A DNA stretch of 64,000 nt from Acidobacteriota bacterium (GTDB lineage Bacteria > Acidobacteriota > Terriglobia > Bryobacterales > Bryobacteraceae), in contig JAFDVZ010000002.1 in assembly GCA_018268715.1 (NCBI GenBank), positions 925,632 to 989,631 on the forward strand, read 5' to 3'. Both the position numbers and the translations under genes were made by a program. Below the pieces are notes generated by a model that searched no databases, was not told where the DNA came from, and saw only the letters and a list, made by a program, of their open reading frames with translations. Shown here one piece after another: positions 55,797 through 64,000 of the stretch; the first letter of the stretch is position 1, and the number at the start of each line of letters is the position of its first letter.

Positions 55797-56816
55797 ATGG
55801 ACAAACTGAATATCGGAATCATCGGCGCCGGACGCATCGGCAAGGTGCACGCCGAAACCATCGCGTTCCGTCTGCCGGAAGCCGCGGCGTCCGCCATCAC
55901 GGACCTCAATCTGGACGCCGCCAAGGCCGTGGCCGCCCGCTGCGGCATCCCGCGCGTCGCCGCGAGCGCCGAGGAGATCTTCGCCGACCCGTCGATCGAC
56001 GCGGTGCTGATCTGCTCGTCCACCAACACCCACGCCGACCTCGCCGTTCTGGCCGCCGAAGCGGGCAAGCACATCTTCTGCGAAAAGCCCATCGACCACA
56101 CCCTGGCCAAAATCGACCGCGCGCTGGCCGCCGTCGAAAAGGCCGGCGTGAAGATGCAGGTGGGCTTCAACCGCCGTTTCGACGCGAACTTCGCGCGCGT
56201 CCGCCAGGCCGTCGCCTCGGGCGAGATCGGCACGCCCCACCGCGTTCACATCATCAGCCGCGACCCTGGCCCGCCGCCCATCGAGTACGTAAAGGTGTCG
56301 GGCGGCATGTTCCTCGACATGACCATCCACGACTTCGACATGGCCCGCTTCCTCATCGGCGATGAAGTGGAGGAGATCTACACCACCGCCGCCGTCCGCG
56401 TGGATCCGGCCATCGGCGAGGCGGGCGACGTCGACACCGCCCTCATCGTCCTGAAGTTCCGCAACGGCGTCATCGGCACGATCGACAACTGCCGCAAGGC
56501 CGTGTACGGCTACGACCAGCGCGCCGAAGTCTTCGGCTCCAACGGCTCGATCGAAACGCAGAACTGCTATCCGAACCAGGCCGTCATCAGCATGGGCGAA
56601 TCGATCCGCCGGGACCTGCCGCTCAACTTCTTCATGGACCGCTACACGGAAAGCTTCGCCAACGAACTGCGCGAGTTCGTCGACGCGGTGCGCAACAACC
56701 GGCCCACGCCGGTGACGGGCATCGACGGGCGCATCCCGGTGGCGATGGCGATCGCGGCCAAGCGGTCGCACGAAGAGAAACGCCCGGTTCGAGTGGCGGA
56801 GGTCAGCGCCGGCTAG
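55797..56816 (+). CDS. iolG: Inositol 2-dehydrogenase
   Basis: 339 residues of the Gfo/Idh/MocA family. The Rossmann motif GIIGAGRIGKVHAE opens the chain, and the catalytic set is Lys97 (CEKPID) with Asp174 and His178 (DMTIHDFDMARF). It oxidises myo-inositol to scyllo-inosose with NAD, the entry step. It is the last gene of the operon; a hairpin at its stop codon separates it from convergent ald. The start is ATG 55797, 6 bp after iolE. Confidence 0.92.
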   Translation: MDKLNIGIIGAGRIGKVHAETIAFRLPEAAASAITDLNLDAAKAVAARCGIPRVAASAEEIFADPSIDAVLICSSTNTHADLAVLAAEAGKHIFCEKPIDHTLAKIDRALAAVEKAGVKMQVGFNRRFDANFARVRQAVASGEIGTPHRVHIISRDPGPPPIEYVKVSGGMFLDMTIHDFDMARFLIGDEVEEIYTTAAVRVDPAIGEAGDVDTALIVLKFRNGVIGTIDNCRKAVYGYDQRAEVFGSNGSIETQNCYPNQAVISMGESIRRDLPLNFFMDRYTESFANELREFVDAVRNNRPTPVTGIDGRIPVAMAIAAKRSHEEKRPVRVAEVSAG

Positions 56817-56835
56817 GCGCTTTGCATCAGCGCCT
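56815..56835. terminator. Hairpin between convergent iolG and ald
   Basis: AGGCGCT/AGCGCCT (56815-56821, 56829-56835) is a perfect 7-bp stem starting on the iolG stop, with a 7-nt loop. Without a T-tract in either direction it would be a weak terminator; a third AGGCGCT follows at 56839-56845. Confidence 0.5.
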
Positions 56836-56843
56836 GCAAGGCG

Positions 56844-57956
56844 CTACATCAAGGACTCGAGCGACTTCCAGGGCTTGCCCTGCGACTCCGCCACCGCCGG
56901 ATACGTCACATGTCCGCGGTACGTGTTCACGCCTTCGCGGATCGCCGGGCTGTCCTTGCAAGCCTTCTCGAGGCCCTTGGTCGCCAACTGCATCAGGTAC
57001 GGGAACGTCGCGTTGGTCAAACCGAACGTGGAAGTGTGCGGCACCGCGGCCGGCATGTTCGACACGCAGTAGTGCAGCACGCCGTCCACGAAATAAACAG
57101 GATCGGTGTGCGTGGTGGCGTGCGAGGTTTCAAAGCACCCGCCCTGGTCGATGGCGACGTCCACCATCACCGCGCCCTTGCGCATCAGCTTCACCATATC
57201 GCGCCGCACCAACTTCGGCGCCGCCGCGCCCGGAATCAGCACCGCGCCGATCACCAGGTCGGCCAGCCGCAGCGACTCGCGCACCGTGTACACGTTCGAA
57301 GCGAGCGTCACCAGTTGGCTCGAATAGATGTCGTCCAACTCCCGCAGCCGGTTCAGGTTCTTGTCGATGATGGTGACGTGCGCGCCCAGGCCGATGGCCA
57401 TCTTCGCCGCGTTGTGTCCCACCACCCCGCCTCCGATGATGACCACGTTGGCCGGCGCCACACCGGGGATGCCGCCCAGCAGGATGCCGCGGCCGCCGTT
57501 CGGAGCCTCCAGATACTGCGCGCCCACCTGCACCGACATCCGGCCCGCCACCTCGCTCATCGGCGTCAGCAGCGGCAGCGAATTGTCCGCCTCGCGGATG
57601 GTCTCGTAGGCCACCGAGTTCACCTGCGCCTGAATCAGCTTGTCGGTCAGTTCGGGCAGCGGGGCCAGGTGCAGGTAGGTGAACAGCAGCAGGCCGGGCC
57701 GCAGGAACGCGTATTCGGAAGGCTGCGGCTCCTTCACCTTGATGACCAGGTCGGCCTTGCCCCAGACTTCGGCGGCGGTGGGAAGGATCTCGGCCCCTGC
57801 CTCGATGTACTCGCCGTCGGTGAGCGAACTCGCCACGCCGGCGCTCGCCTGTACGATTACGTGGTGCCCTGCTTCACGCAGAGCGGTTACCCCGCTAGGA
57901 ACCAGTGCTACGCGGGATTCATGGTCTTTCACTTCCTTCGGGACGCCGATTATCAT
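56844..57956 (-). CDS. ald: Alanine dehydrogenase
   Basis: 370 residues, the usual length. [20 protein letters not shown] begins the chain, with Lys75 (IKVKEPQ) and His96 (YLHLAP) at the known substrate-binding positions. The NAD fold follows ([20 protein letters not shown]). It converts L-alanine and pyruvate with NAD. Its start codon lies inside the 3' end of the upstream peptidoglycan-binding gene (38-bp overlap). Confidence 0.95.
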   Translation of the reverse strand: MIIGVPKEVKDHESRVALVPSGVTALREAGHHVIVQASAGVASSLTDGEYIEAGAEILPTAAEVWGKADLVIKVKEPQPSEYAFLRPGLLLFTYLHLAPLPELTDKLIQAQVNSVAYETIREADNSLPLLTPMSEVAGRMSVQVGAQYLEAPNGGRGILLGGIPGVAPANVVIIGGGVVGHNAAKMAIGLGAHVTIIDKNLNRLRELDDIYSSQLVTLASNVYTVRESLRLADLVIGAVLIPGAAAPKLVRRDMVKLMRKGAVMVDVAIDQGGCFETSHATTHTDPVYFVDGVLHYCVSNMPAAVPHTSTFGLTNATFPYLMQLATKGLEKACKDSPAIREGVNTYRGHVTYPAVAESQGKPWKSLESLM

Positions 57957-58527
57957 CTTTTGGCCTCGATTCCGTGCTAGAACGCGAACTCAGATTCCGC
58001 TTCGGCCCCAGCCCGAGGGCGATGATCGAGAGCGAATCCAGCCGGCCGGAATCGGAGAGATTCTGGTCCTTCTGGAATCGCTTCAACGCGTCGGTGGATT
58101 CCGGCCCCCAGGCCCCGTTGACCGAGCCCTGGTAATATCCCTTGTCCGCCAGCGCCTGTTGAATCTCCCGGTAGCGGTCCTGCGACGGGTACATGGGCCC
58201 ACGCCGCACCGGCGCCTTCTTGGCTACCACGTGCGTCGATTTCGCACGGGACGCAGCGCCTTTGTGCGCCGCAGTCCGCGCCGGAGCCTTGGCGACACCC
58301 TTGGACGACGCCTTGGCGACAACCTTGGATGGCGCCTTAGCGGCGCCCTTGGACGGTGCCTTGGCGACGGCGGCCGACTTCGGCCGGGCTTTCGACTGCG
58401 ACTTCACCGCTGGCGCGCCCTTGCGCGCCGGTTGCTTCTTCGCTTCCGCCGCACGGCACACCCCGTCACCGCAGACGAACAGGGCCACAGCCAGGACGAT
58501 AACAGATCTGAGCACTTGCATCTTCAA
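57919..58527 (-). CDS. Exported peptidoglycan-binding-domain protein with basic repeat linker
   Basis: 202 residues. Signal peptide to about 26, then a Lys/Ala/Pro-rich stretch with repeated [11 protein letters not shown]-type units (about 30-105). A PG_binding_1 domain follows at about 112-165 ([38 protein letters not shown]). It probably sits in the periplasm attached to the cell wall. The low-complexity basic linker resembles the tails of the cyclophilin in this window. Confidence 0.8.
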   Translation of the reverse strand: MKMQVLRSVIVLAVALFVCGDGVCRAAEAKKQPARKGAPAVKSQSKARPKSAAVAKAPSKGAAKAPSKVVAKASSKGVAKAPARTAAHKGAASRAKSTHVVAKKAPVRRGPMYPSQDRYREIQQALADKGYYQGSVNGAWGPESTDALKRFQKDQNLSDSGRLDSLSIIALGLGPKRNLSSRSSTESRPKDDNRRPEGSERP

Positions 58528-58567
58528 GTTTATACGAACCGACCAACAAACACCACGTTGCAGTGGG

Positions 58568-60232
<1,665 letters not shown>

Positions 60233-60303
60233 GCCGAATAGATGTATCTATATTATATTCGTCTCGCCGTCGCCCATTTAGACGGGTGATGTGGGGTAAC
60301 GTT

Positions 60304-61647
60304 TCAGGCGCCCTGCGCCAGCGCTTCATAGCGGGAGTCGGTCCGCAACGGTTCGAACAGGCGGGTGAATCGGATCGCCGCCAGCCACGGACTCCGCTGC
60401 CGGGTCGCCTCTTCGAGCTTCTCAAACGCTCCGTCCAGGTTTCCCGCCGCCGAACGCGCCAGCGCGTGGGCGAACGGGCACACGTAACCTGCCGCGGCGG
60501 CCCGGTCCAACTCCGCCGCCGCGTCCGCCGCGCCGGTCGCGTCGCCCGCCGCATGGTGGCAGTAGGCGGAAACCGCCAGGGCCAGCGGGAAGTCCGGCGC
60601 CTGCCGGAGCGCGTAGTCGGCCTGCTCCACCGCCTGCGCGGTCATTCCGGACTCCGCCATGGCCAGGCCCAACGCCATGCGCGGCGCCGGCCATTCCGGC
60701 TCCAGGTCGCGCGCCAGCCGATAGTGGCGGAGCGCTTCGGCGGGCGCTCCCGCCAGATGGAGCGCAAATCCGGACGCCAGGTGCGCCGCCGGCCGTTCCG
60801 GAGCCGCCTGCTGAGTCTCGCGGGCCTCCTGCGCGGCGTCATCAAAGCGGCCGGCCAGCGTCAGGGCGAAGGCTCGCCATAGCCGTTCGTTCACCCCGGA
60901 GGGGTTCGTCTGCACGGCTTTGCGCAGCAGCCGCTCTCCCTCCGCCCGGTCGAGATCGTACAGGCTGAGCGCCGCGCCCAGCGCCGCCTGCGCCTCGACG
61001 CACGCCGGGTTCAGCGAGATCGCCCGCGACGCGGCGGCTTTGGCCTTGGGGATCAGCTCGAGCGGCGGCGTTAACCCGATCAGCGACGAGAGGATCCAGG
61101 CCGTAGCCAGGCCGGCGTGCGCGGGGGCGCACCTGGGGTCCCGTTCGATAGCCTGCTTGAACCACGCCACCGCTCCGCGAACCCCCGCCGGAGCGCCCTG
61201 CCTCAGGCACGCTCGCCCGCGCGCGTTGGCGACGAAGGTCTGGGCGTCGTCCACAGGGATCACGTTCGGAACGCCCGGAACGGCGCCGCCGGGGCCGTCC
61301 ACCGGCCGGGCCTGGAAGAAGGGCGTATAGCAACCCTTGCGGAACTGTATCTGGATAAGGTCGTTGCGGCCTTCGGTCTCGTAGTAGCGTTCGAGCTTGA
61401 AACGCAACCGCCGGGCCTCGACGCGAACGATCGAATCGATGCGCGGGTCGAAGGAGTCCGGCCGGCCGAACACCTCCACCCCCAGCAGATACTCCTTGAG
61501 ACGGTTCTCCATCCCGCTCAGGGCCTGGTCGACGGTGAAGGCCAGAAACCGCGTGATCCGGGGCGACCGCGCAAAGGCGACGCTGCGGAGCACGCGCTCG
61601 ACTTCCTCTCGAATGTCAGCTTCTGGAAAAGCGGCGGATGCGCTCAT
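60304..61647 (-). CDS. TPR protein with CadC-like acidobacterial N-terminus
   Basis: 447 residues from ATG 61647 (MSASAAFPEAD), with a 23-residue longer start at 61716 also open. Residues about 10-100 carry the pattern LRSVAFARSPRITRFLAFTV, GVEVFGRPDSFDPRIDSIVR and RRLRFKLERYY, often seen in acidobacterial TPR or adenylate-cyclase-like regulators. From about 165 on there are tetratricopeptide repeats (ACLRQGAPAGVRGAVAWFKQ; YRLARDLEPEWPAPRMALGL). It is probably a scaffold or regulator; the partner is unknown. Confidence 0.78.
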   Translation of the reverse strand: MSASAAFPEADIREEVERVLRSVAFARSPRITRFLAFTVDQALSGMENRLKEYLLGVEVFGRPDSFDPRIDSIVRVEARRLRFKLERYYETEGRNDLIQIQFRKGCYTPFFQARPVDGPGGAVPGVPNVIPVDDAQTFVANARGRACLRQGAPAGVRGAVAWFKQAIERDPRCAPAHAGLATAWILSSLIGLTPPLELIPKAKAAASRAISLNPACVEAQAALGAALSLYDLDRAEGERLLRKAVQTNPSGVNERLWRAFALTLAGRFDDAAQEARETQQAAPERPAAHLASGFALHLAGAPAEALRHYRLARDLEPEWPAPRMALGLAMAESGMTAQAVEQADYALRQAPDFPLALAVSAYCHHAAGDATGAADAAAELDRAAAAGYVCPFAHALARSAAGNLDGAFEKLEEATRQRSPWLAAIRFTRLFEPLRTDSRYEALAQGA

Positions 61648-61853
61648 GACGTCCCGTCGACTCGTCGCCCTGGGTGTTCCAGAGCCGGCGATGCAGAGTG
61701 CGGTTGCCTCGCTCATGTTCTCCTCGGGTGAATTTGGCTAATAGCTAGACCCGCGCTGGCGGGAGATGTTTCGGGAAATTTTCGGTGGGGACGGCGGGAG
61801 GAGGGGTGATGGATGTGGATTGCGAAAATCTACTCTACTGACAAACAAAACTA

Positions 61854-61907
61854 TTGACAATCACACACTAAGGTTTTATATTGAGATTGCGTAAAGATTA
61901 CAGGAGG
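61854..61907 (+). promoter_or_regulatory. Near-consensus sigma-70 promoter and ribosome site of hsp20
   Basis: TTGACA at 61854-61859, a 17-bp spacer, TATATT at 61877-61882, then AGGAGG at 61902-61907, 11 bp before ATG 61919. The preceding 60 bp are AT-rich. No CIRCE repeat and no obvious heat-shock sigma consensus are seen, which suggests a strong constitutive or otherwise controlled promoter. Confidence 0.75.
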
Positions 61908-61918
61908 TTCCAAACAAC

Positions 61919-62359
61919 ATGGCGATCATGAGATACAAACCCTTCGCTGAGCTCGATGACCTTGGCAGCGGGCTTCGCCTCTTCCAGGACACTGTCAACC
62001 GGCTCTTGAGCGAGCCGACTTCCCGGCCGTGGGCGCCGGCGGTGGACATCCTCGAAACGGAAAATGAGCTGCTGCTGAAGGCCGACCTTCCGGGCGTCGA
62101 AATGAAGGACATCGACATCCAGATGGAGAACGGCACGCTGACCCTGCGTGGCGAGCGGAAGTACGAAAACCAGAAGACCGAGGGCGGGTATCACCGCATC
62201 GAACGTAGCTACGGCAGCTTCGCCCGCTACTTCACCCTGCCCGAAACGGTCAATGTCGAGGCTGTGAAGGCCGAGTTCAAGAATGGGGTCCTGACCGTGA
62301 CGCTCCCCAAGAAGGAGCTCGCCAAACCCCGTCAGATCAAAGTGGAAGTGAAGGAATAA
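61919..62359 (+). CDS. Hsp20 / alpha-crystallin-type small heat-shock protein
   Basis: 146 residues. The alpha-crystallin domain spans about 37-135: WAPAVDILETENELLLKADL, then GGYHRIERSYGSFARYFTLP and the closing AEFKNGVLTVTLPKKE with a C-terminal basic tail (KPRQIKVEVKE). It prevents aggregation of unfolded proteins. It has a strong promoter and a GC-rich terminator of its own. Confidence 0.95.
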   Translation: MAIMRYKPFAELDDLGSGLRLFQDTVNRLLSEPTSRPWAPAVDILETENELLLKADLPGVEMKDIDIQMENGTLTLRGERKYENQKTEGGYHRIERSYGSFARYFTLPETVNVEAVKAEFKNGVLTVTLPKKELAKPRQIKVEVKE

Positions 62360-62372
62360 CCGGCGGTTTGAG

Positions 62373-62398
62373 GGGCGGCCCGCGCGAACGGGCCGCCC
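62373..62398. terminator. Hairpin terminator after hsp20
   Basis: GGGCGGCCCG/CGGGCCGCCC (62373-62382, 62389-62398), a perfect 10-bp stem with a 6-nt loop, followed on the plus strand by GCATCTTTT. It serves hsp20 and lies just before the stop of the convergent gene. Confidence 0.8.
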
Positions 62399-62405
62399 GC
62401 ATCTT

Positions 62406-63191
62406 TTACGGAATTGGGTTCGTTTCGACGGTTGAACCGCCCAGTCCCGCGTAGCTCTCTTTGACTTTGACGACCTTGCCGCCCTGAAAGGTCACGAACG
62501 TAATCCTGCCCGGCGCCTGCCCGTACACCCAGTCTTCGAAGTCCAACCCATCCTTCGATTCCCGCGATTTCCGGACAGGGCGGCCCATCGCGAGCAGCAC
62601 CTGCTCCCGATCCATGCCTTCGATGGCCTTCTTGGCGGCGATGGCCTGTTTGATCGGCTCAGGCACGGTTTCAATGTATTGCTCGGTGGCGCTGTGCTTT
62701 TCGAAATCCAGCACGGGAGCCAGCAACTTCTTGATTTCAGAGGACTTAACCAGCGGAATCTTCTCATCGAAGACCACCGCGATGTAGGTGCCGCCGGGCG
62801 CCGCGGTCGCGCTCTGGTTGACCGGGGTCATGCCGCCGCCGCCCATGCCCACCTGGATGTGGTCCTTCCAGTTGCGCTTGCCCTTCAGGCCGTTGTTGAT
62901 TTCGAGCACGATGCGGTCGTCATGGATGGTGACTTTGGTGATCTGCACCAGGTCGCCGATGCGCGCCGCCGGACCCAACTCCTTGCCCGCCTCGGCCCAG
63001 GCCGCCTTGTCGTAGGCGCCTTTGCTTTCAAATTCGAGCGGCTTTCGCGATCGGGGCAGGGAAATCTTGGCGGTGGCGTATTCGGCGGTCAGCCCGCGCA
63101 GCAGTTCGATTCGGTCGGATTCGGTCAGCTTGTCGGCGCCCAGGCCGGCGCCGGCGGTTAGCAGGAACGACAGCAGGAGAGCATACTTCAT
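62406..63191 (-). CDS. Secreted protein of unknown function
   Basis: 261 residues from ATG 63191 (MKYALLLSFLLTAGAGLGA is a signal peptide) with GGAGG upstream; a 100-codon longer start overlaps the protease gene and is rejected. The C-terminal part carries IEGMDREQVLLAMGRPVRKS and WVYGQAPGRITFVTFQGGKV, the SmpA/OmlA-like pattern of proteins that assist the outer-membrane machinery. The N-terminal half is unrecognised. It overlaps the CPBP protease stop by one base, so the two are cotranscribed. Confidence 0.78.
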   Translation of the reverse strand: MKYALLLSFLLTAGAGLGADKLTESDRIELLRGLTAEYATAKISLPRSRKPLEFESKGAYDKAAWAEAGKELGPAARIGDLVQITKVTIHDDRIVLEINNGLKGKRNWKDHIQVGMGGGGMTPVNQSATAAPGGTYIAVVFDEKIPLVKSSEIKKLLAPVLDFEKHSATEQYIETVPEPIKQAIAAKKAIEGMDREQVLLAMGRPVRKSRESKDGLDFEDWVYGQAPGRITFVTFQGGKVVKVKESYAGLGGSTVETNPIP

Positions 63192-64000
63192 CACCAGGCC
63201 TCCGCGGATCGGACCAACGCGGGAGTTTGGCGATCCACGGGCGCGCGGTGGAGACAATAGGCCAGGGTGAGGATGACGAGCGTAGCGAAAACGCCGCCTT
63301 CCGGTCCATACTCGCCGCCGGTCCACATATCGTTGACGCGTGAGTGGAACGCGATTCCCGTTACCCCCATTGTAAATCCACTCACGTTGCCGCCCAGTAG
63401 CGGCAGCAGGCAGTTCCAGCCGAAATGCAATCCGATGGGGAGCCACAGGTCGCCCGAACGGGTGAAGGCGTAACCCAGCACAAAGCCCCACAGGGCCGTA
63501 TTCACCGGCGCCACAAAGCCGACAATCGGCGAGCCCTGCCCCGGATTGCCCAGGTGCGCCACGGCGAACAGGATTCCGAACGGCAGGATGGTGGCGAAGG
63601 GTCCCATCAGCCCCATCAGCAGTTGGAAGGCGTAGCCGCGGAACAGCATCTCCTCGCCGATCGCCCCAAACAACAGAACCACCGTGACAAACAGTACGGC
63701 GCCCGGCTGGAAACCCTCGCCCTGCGCCTTCTCGATGGTCCCCGCCTGGAGCGCCACGGGAATCAGGATGGATGCGACCGCCGCCCCGGCCCCGCCCAGG
63801 AATCCGATGAGCAGGTTCTTGCGCGACGCCGCCGTCCAGCCCAGGCCGATGTCGGTCAGTTGGCCGTTTTCATACATCCGCAGGCATAGCGCGTTGGCCA
63901 CCGCCGCGGCGGTGAAAACGCCCAGCGCGGAGGCCACCAGGTACATATTCGGCGCCCAGTTGAGCAGCCGGGGGAAGAAAAAGACGCCGGCCACGGCCAG
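63191..64000 (-). CDS. CPBP-family intramembrane metalloprotease, N-terminus beyond window
   Basis: At least 267 residues with several membrane helices. The active site GAIGEEMLFRGYAFQLL carries the EExxxR motif, followed by VAHLGN and the histidine of GLHFGWNCLL. The frame stays open to the right edge (GTG 63994 is only a possible start), so the true N-terminus may lie outside. CPBP/Abi proteases cleave membrane proteins, but targets are unknown. Downstream in transcription is the SmpA-like secreted protein. Confidence 0.8.
   Translation of the reverse strand: MAVAGVFFFPRLLNWAPNMYLVASALGVFTAAAVANALCLRMYENGQLTDIGLGWTAASRKNLLIGFLGGAGAAVASILIPVALQAGTIEKAQGEGFQPGAVLFVTVVLLFGAIGEEMLFRGYAFQLLMGLMGPFATILPFGILFAVAHLGNPGQGSPIVGFVAPVNTALWGFVLGYAFTRSGDLWLPIGLHFGWNCLLPLLGGNVSGFTMGVTGIAFHSRVNDMWTGGEYGPEGGVFATLVILTLAYCLHRAPVDRQTPALVRSAEAW

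Overview
High-GC bacterial DNA that most resembles Acidobacteriota, probably the Bryobacterales/Solibacter branch. This assignment comes from gene content, not from a marker gene. The supporting signs are: a PadR regulator paired with a roughly 900-residue duplicated MacB/FtsX permease (the acidobacterial orphan-permease arrangement); two 1100-residue TonB-dependent receptors with an N-terminal carboxypeptidase-regulatory domain; a TPR protein with a CadC-like acidobacterial N-terminus; and a large tail-sheath-like protein of a type I recall from acidobacterial genomes. lpxA, lpxD and the receptors show a Gram-negative envelope. I found no rRNA, tRNA, CRISPR array, transposase or integrase.

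Layout. 1-4.5 kb: an edge-truncated Ig-like protein diverges from a tight four-gene redox/sulfur module (octaheme cytochrome c, membrane cytochrome b, two half-size YeeE/YedE transporters, the second fused to a rhodanese domain lacking its cysteine). 4.5-11 kb: AraC regulator, VOC protein, DUF2127 membrane protein, Tat-exported class V aminotransferase, PadR plus orphan permease. 10.9-13.7 kb: a leftward set of sugar epimerase, phosphomannose-isomerase-like cupin and ACT-domain protein. 13.8-16.8 kb: one large tail-sheath-like protein. 17-20.4 kb: a hybrid histidine kinase whose HPt domain has lost its histidine. 20.4-24.4 kb: amino-acid permease, SnoaL-like protein, 2Fe-2S protein, secreted 5'-nucleotidase. 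24.5-30.7 kb: cyclophilin with Ala/Lys/Pro tails, TonB receptor, two hypothetical proteins. 31-33 kb: a TadG/VWA protein followed by decayed tandem copies of its own 3' end. 33-36.2 kb: lpxA/lpxD divergent pair, PilZ protein, a hairpin-rich intergenic stretch, adk. 36.4-40.3 kb: a translationally coupled MFS, old-yellow-enzyme, HIT and exported-protein operon. 40.3-41.5 kb: a Fic protein with its own palindrome.

41.5-56.8 kb is a carbohydrate catabolism island. On the minus strand lie a TonB receptor, kduI and a VOC-VOC-GH105 fusion (uronate/pectin fragment breakdown). On the plus strand lie a LacI regulator and iolB, iolC, an aldolase-like gene, iolD, iolA, iolE and iolG. Together these give every step from myo-inositol to acetyl-CoA plus CO2, if the aldolase-like protein replaces IolJ. 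No inositol permease is visible in the cluster.

56.8-64 kb: alanine dehydrogenase, a peptidoglycan-binding protein, an HtrA protease, a TPR protein, Hsp20 with a near-consensus sigma-70 promoter, a hypothetical protein and a CPBP membrane protease cut by the window edge.

Many genes overlap by 4 bp (ATGA or GTGA), and GTG/TTG starts are common. Functional statements rest on recognition of families by eye; no database search was run.
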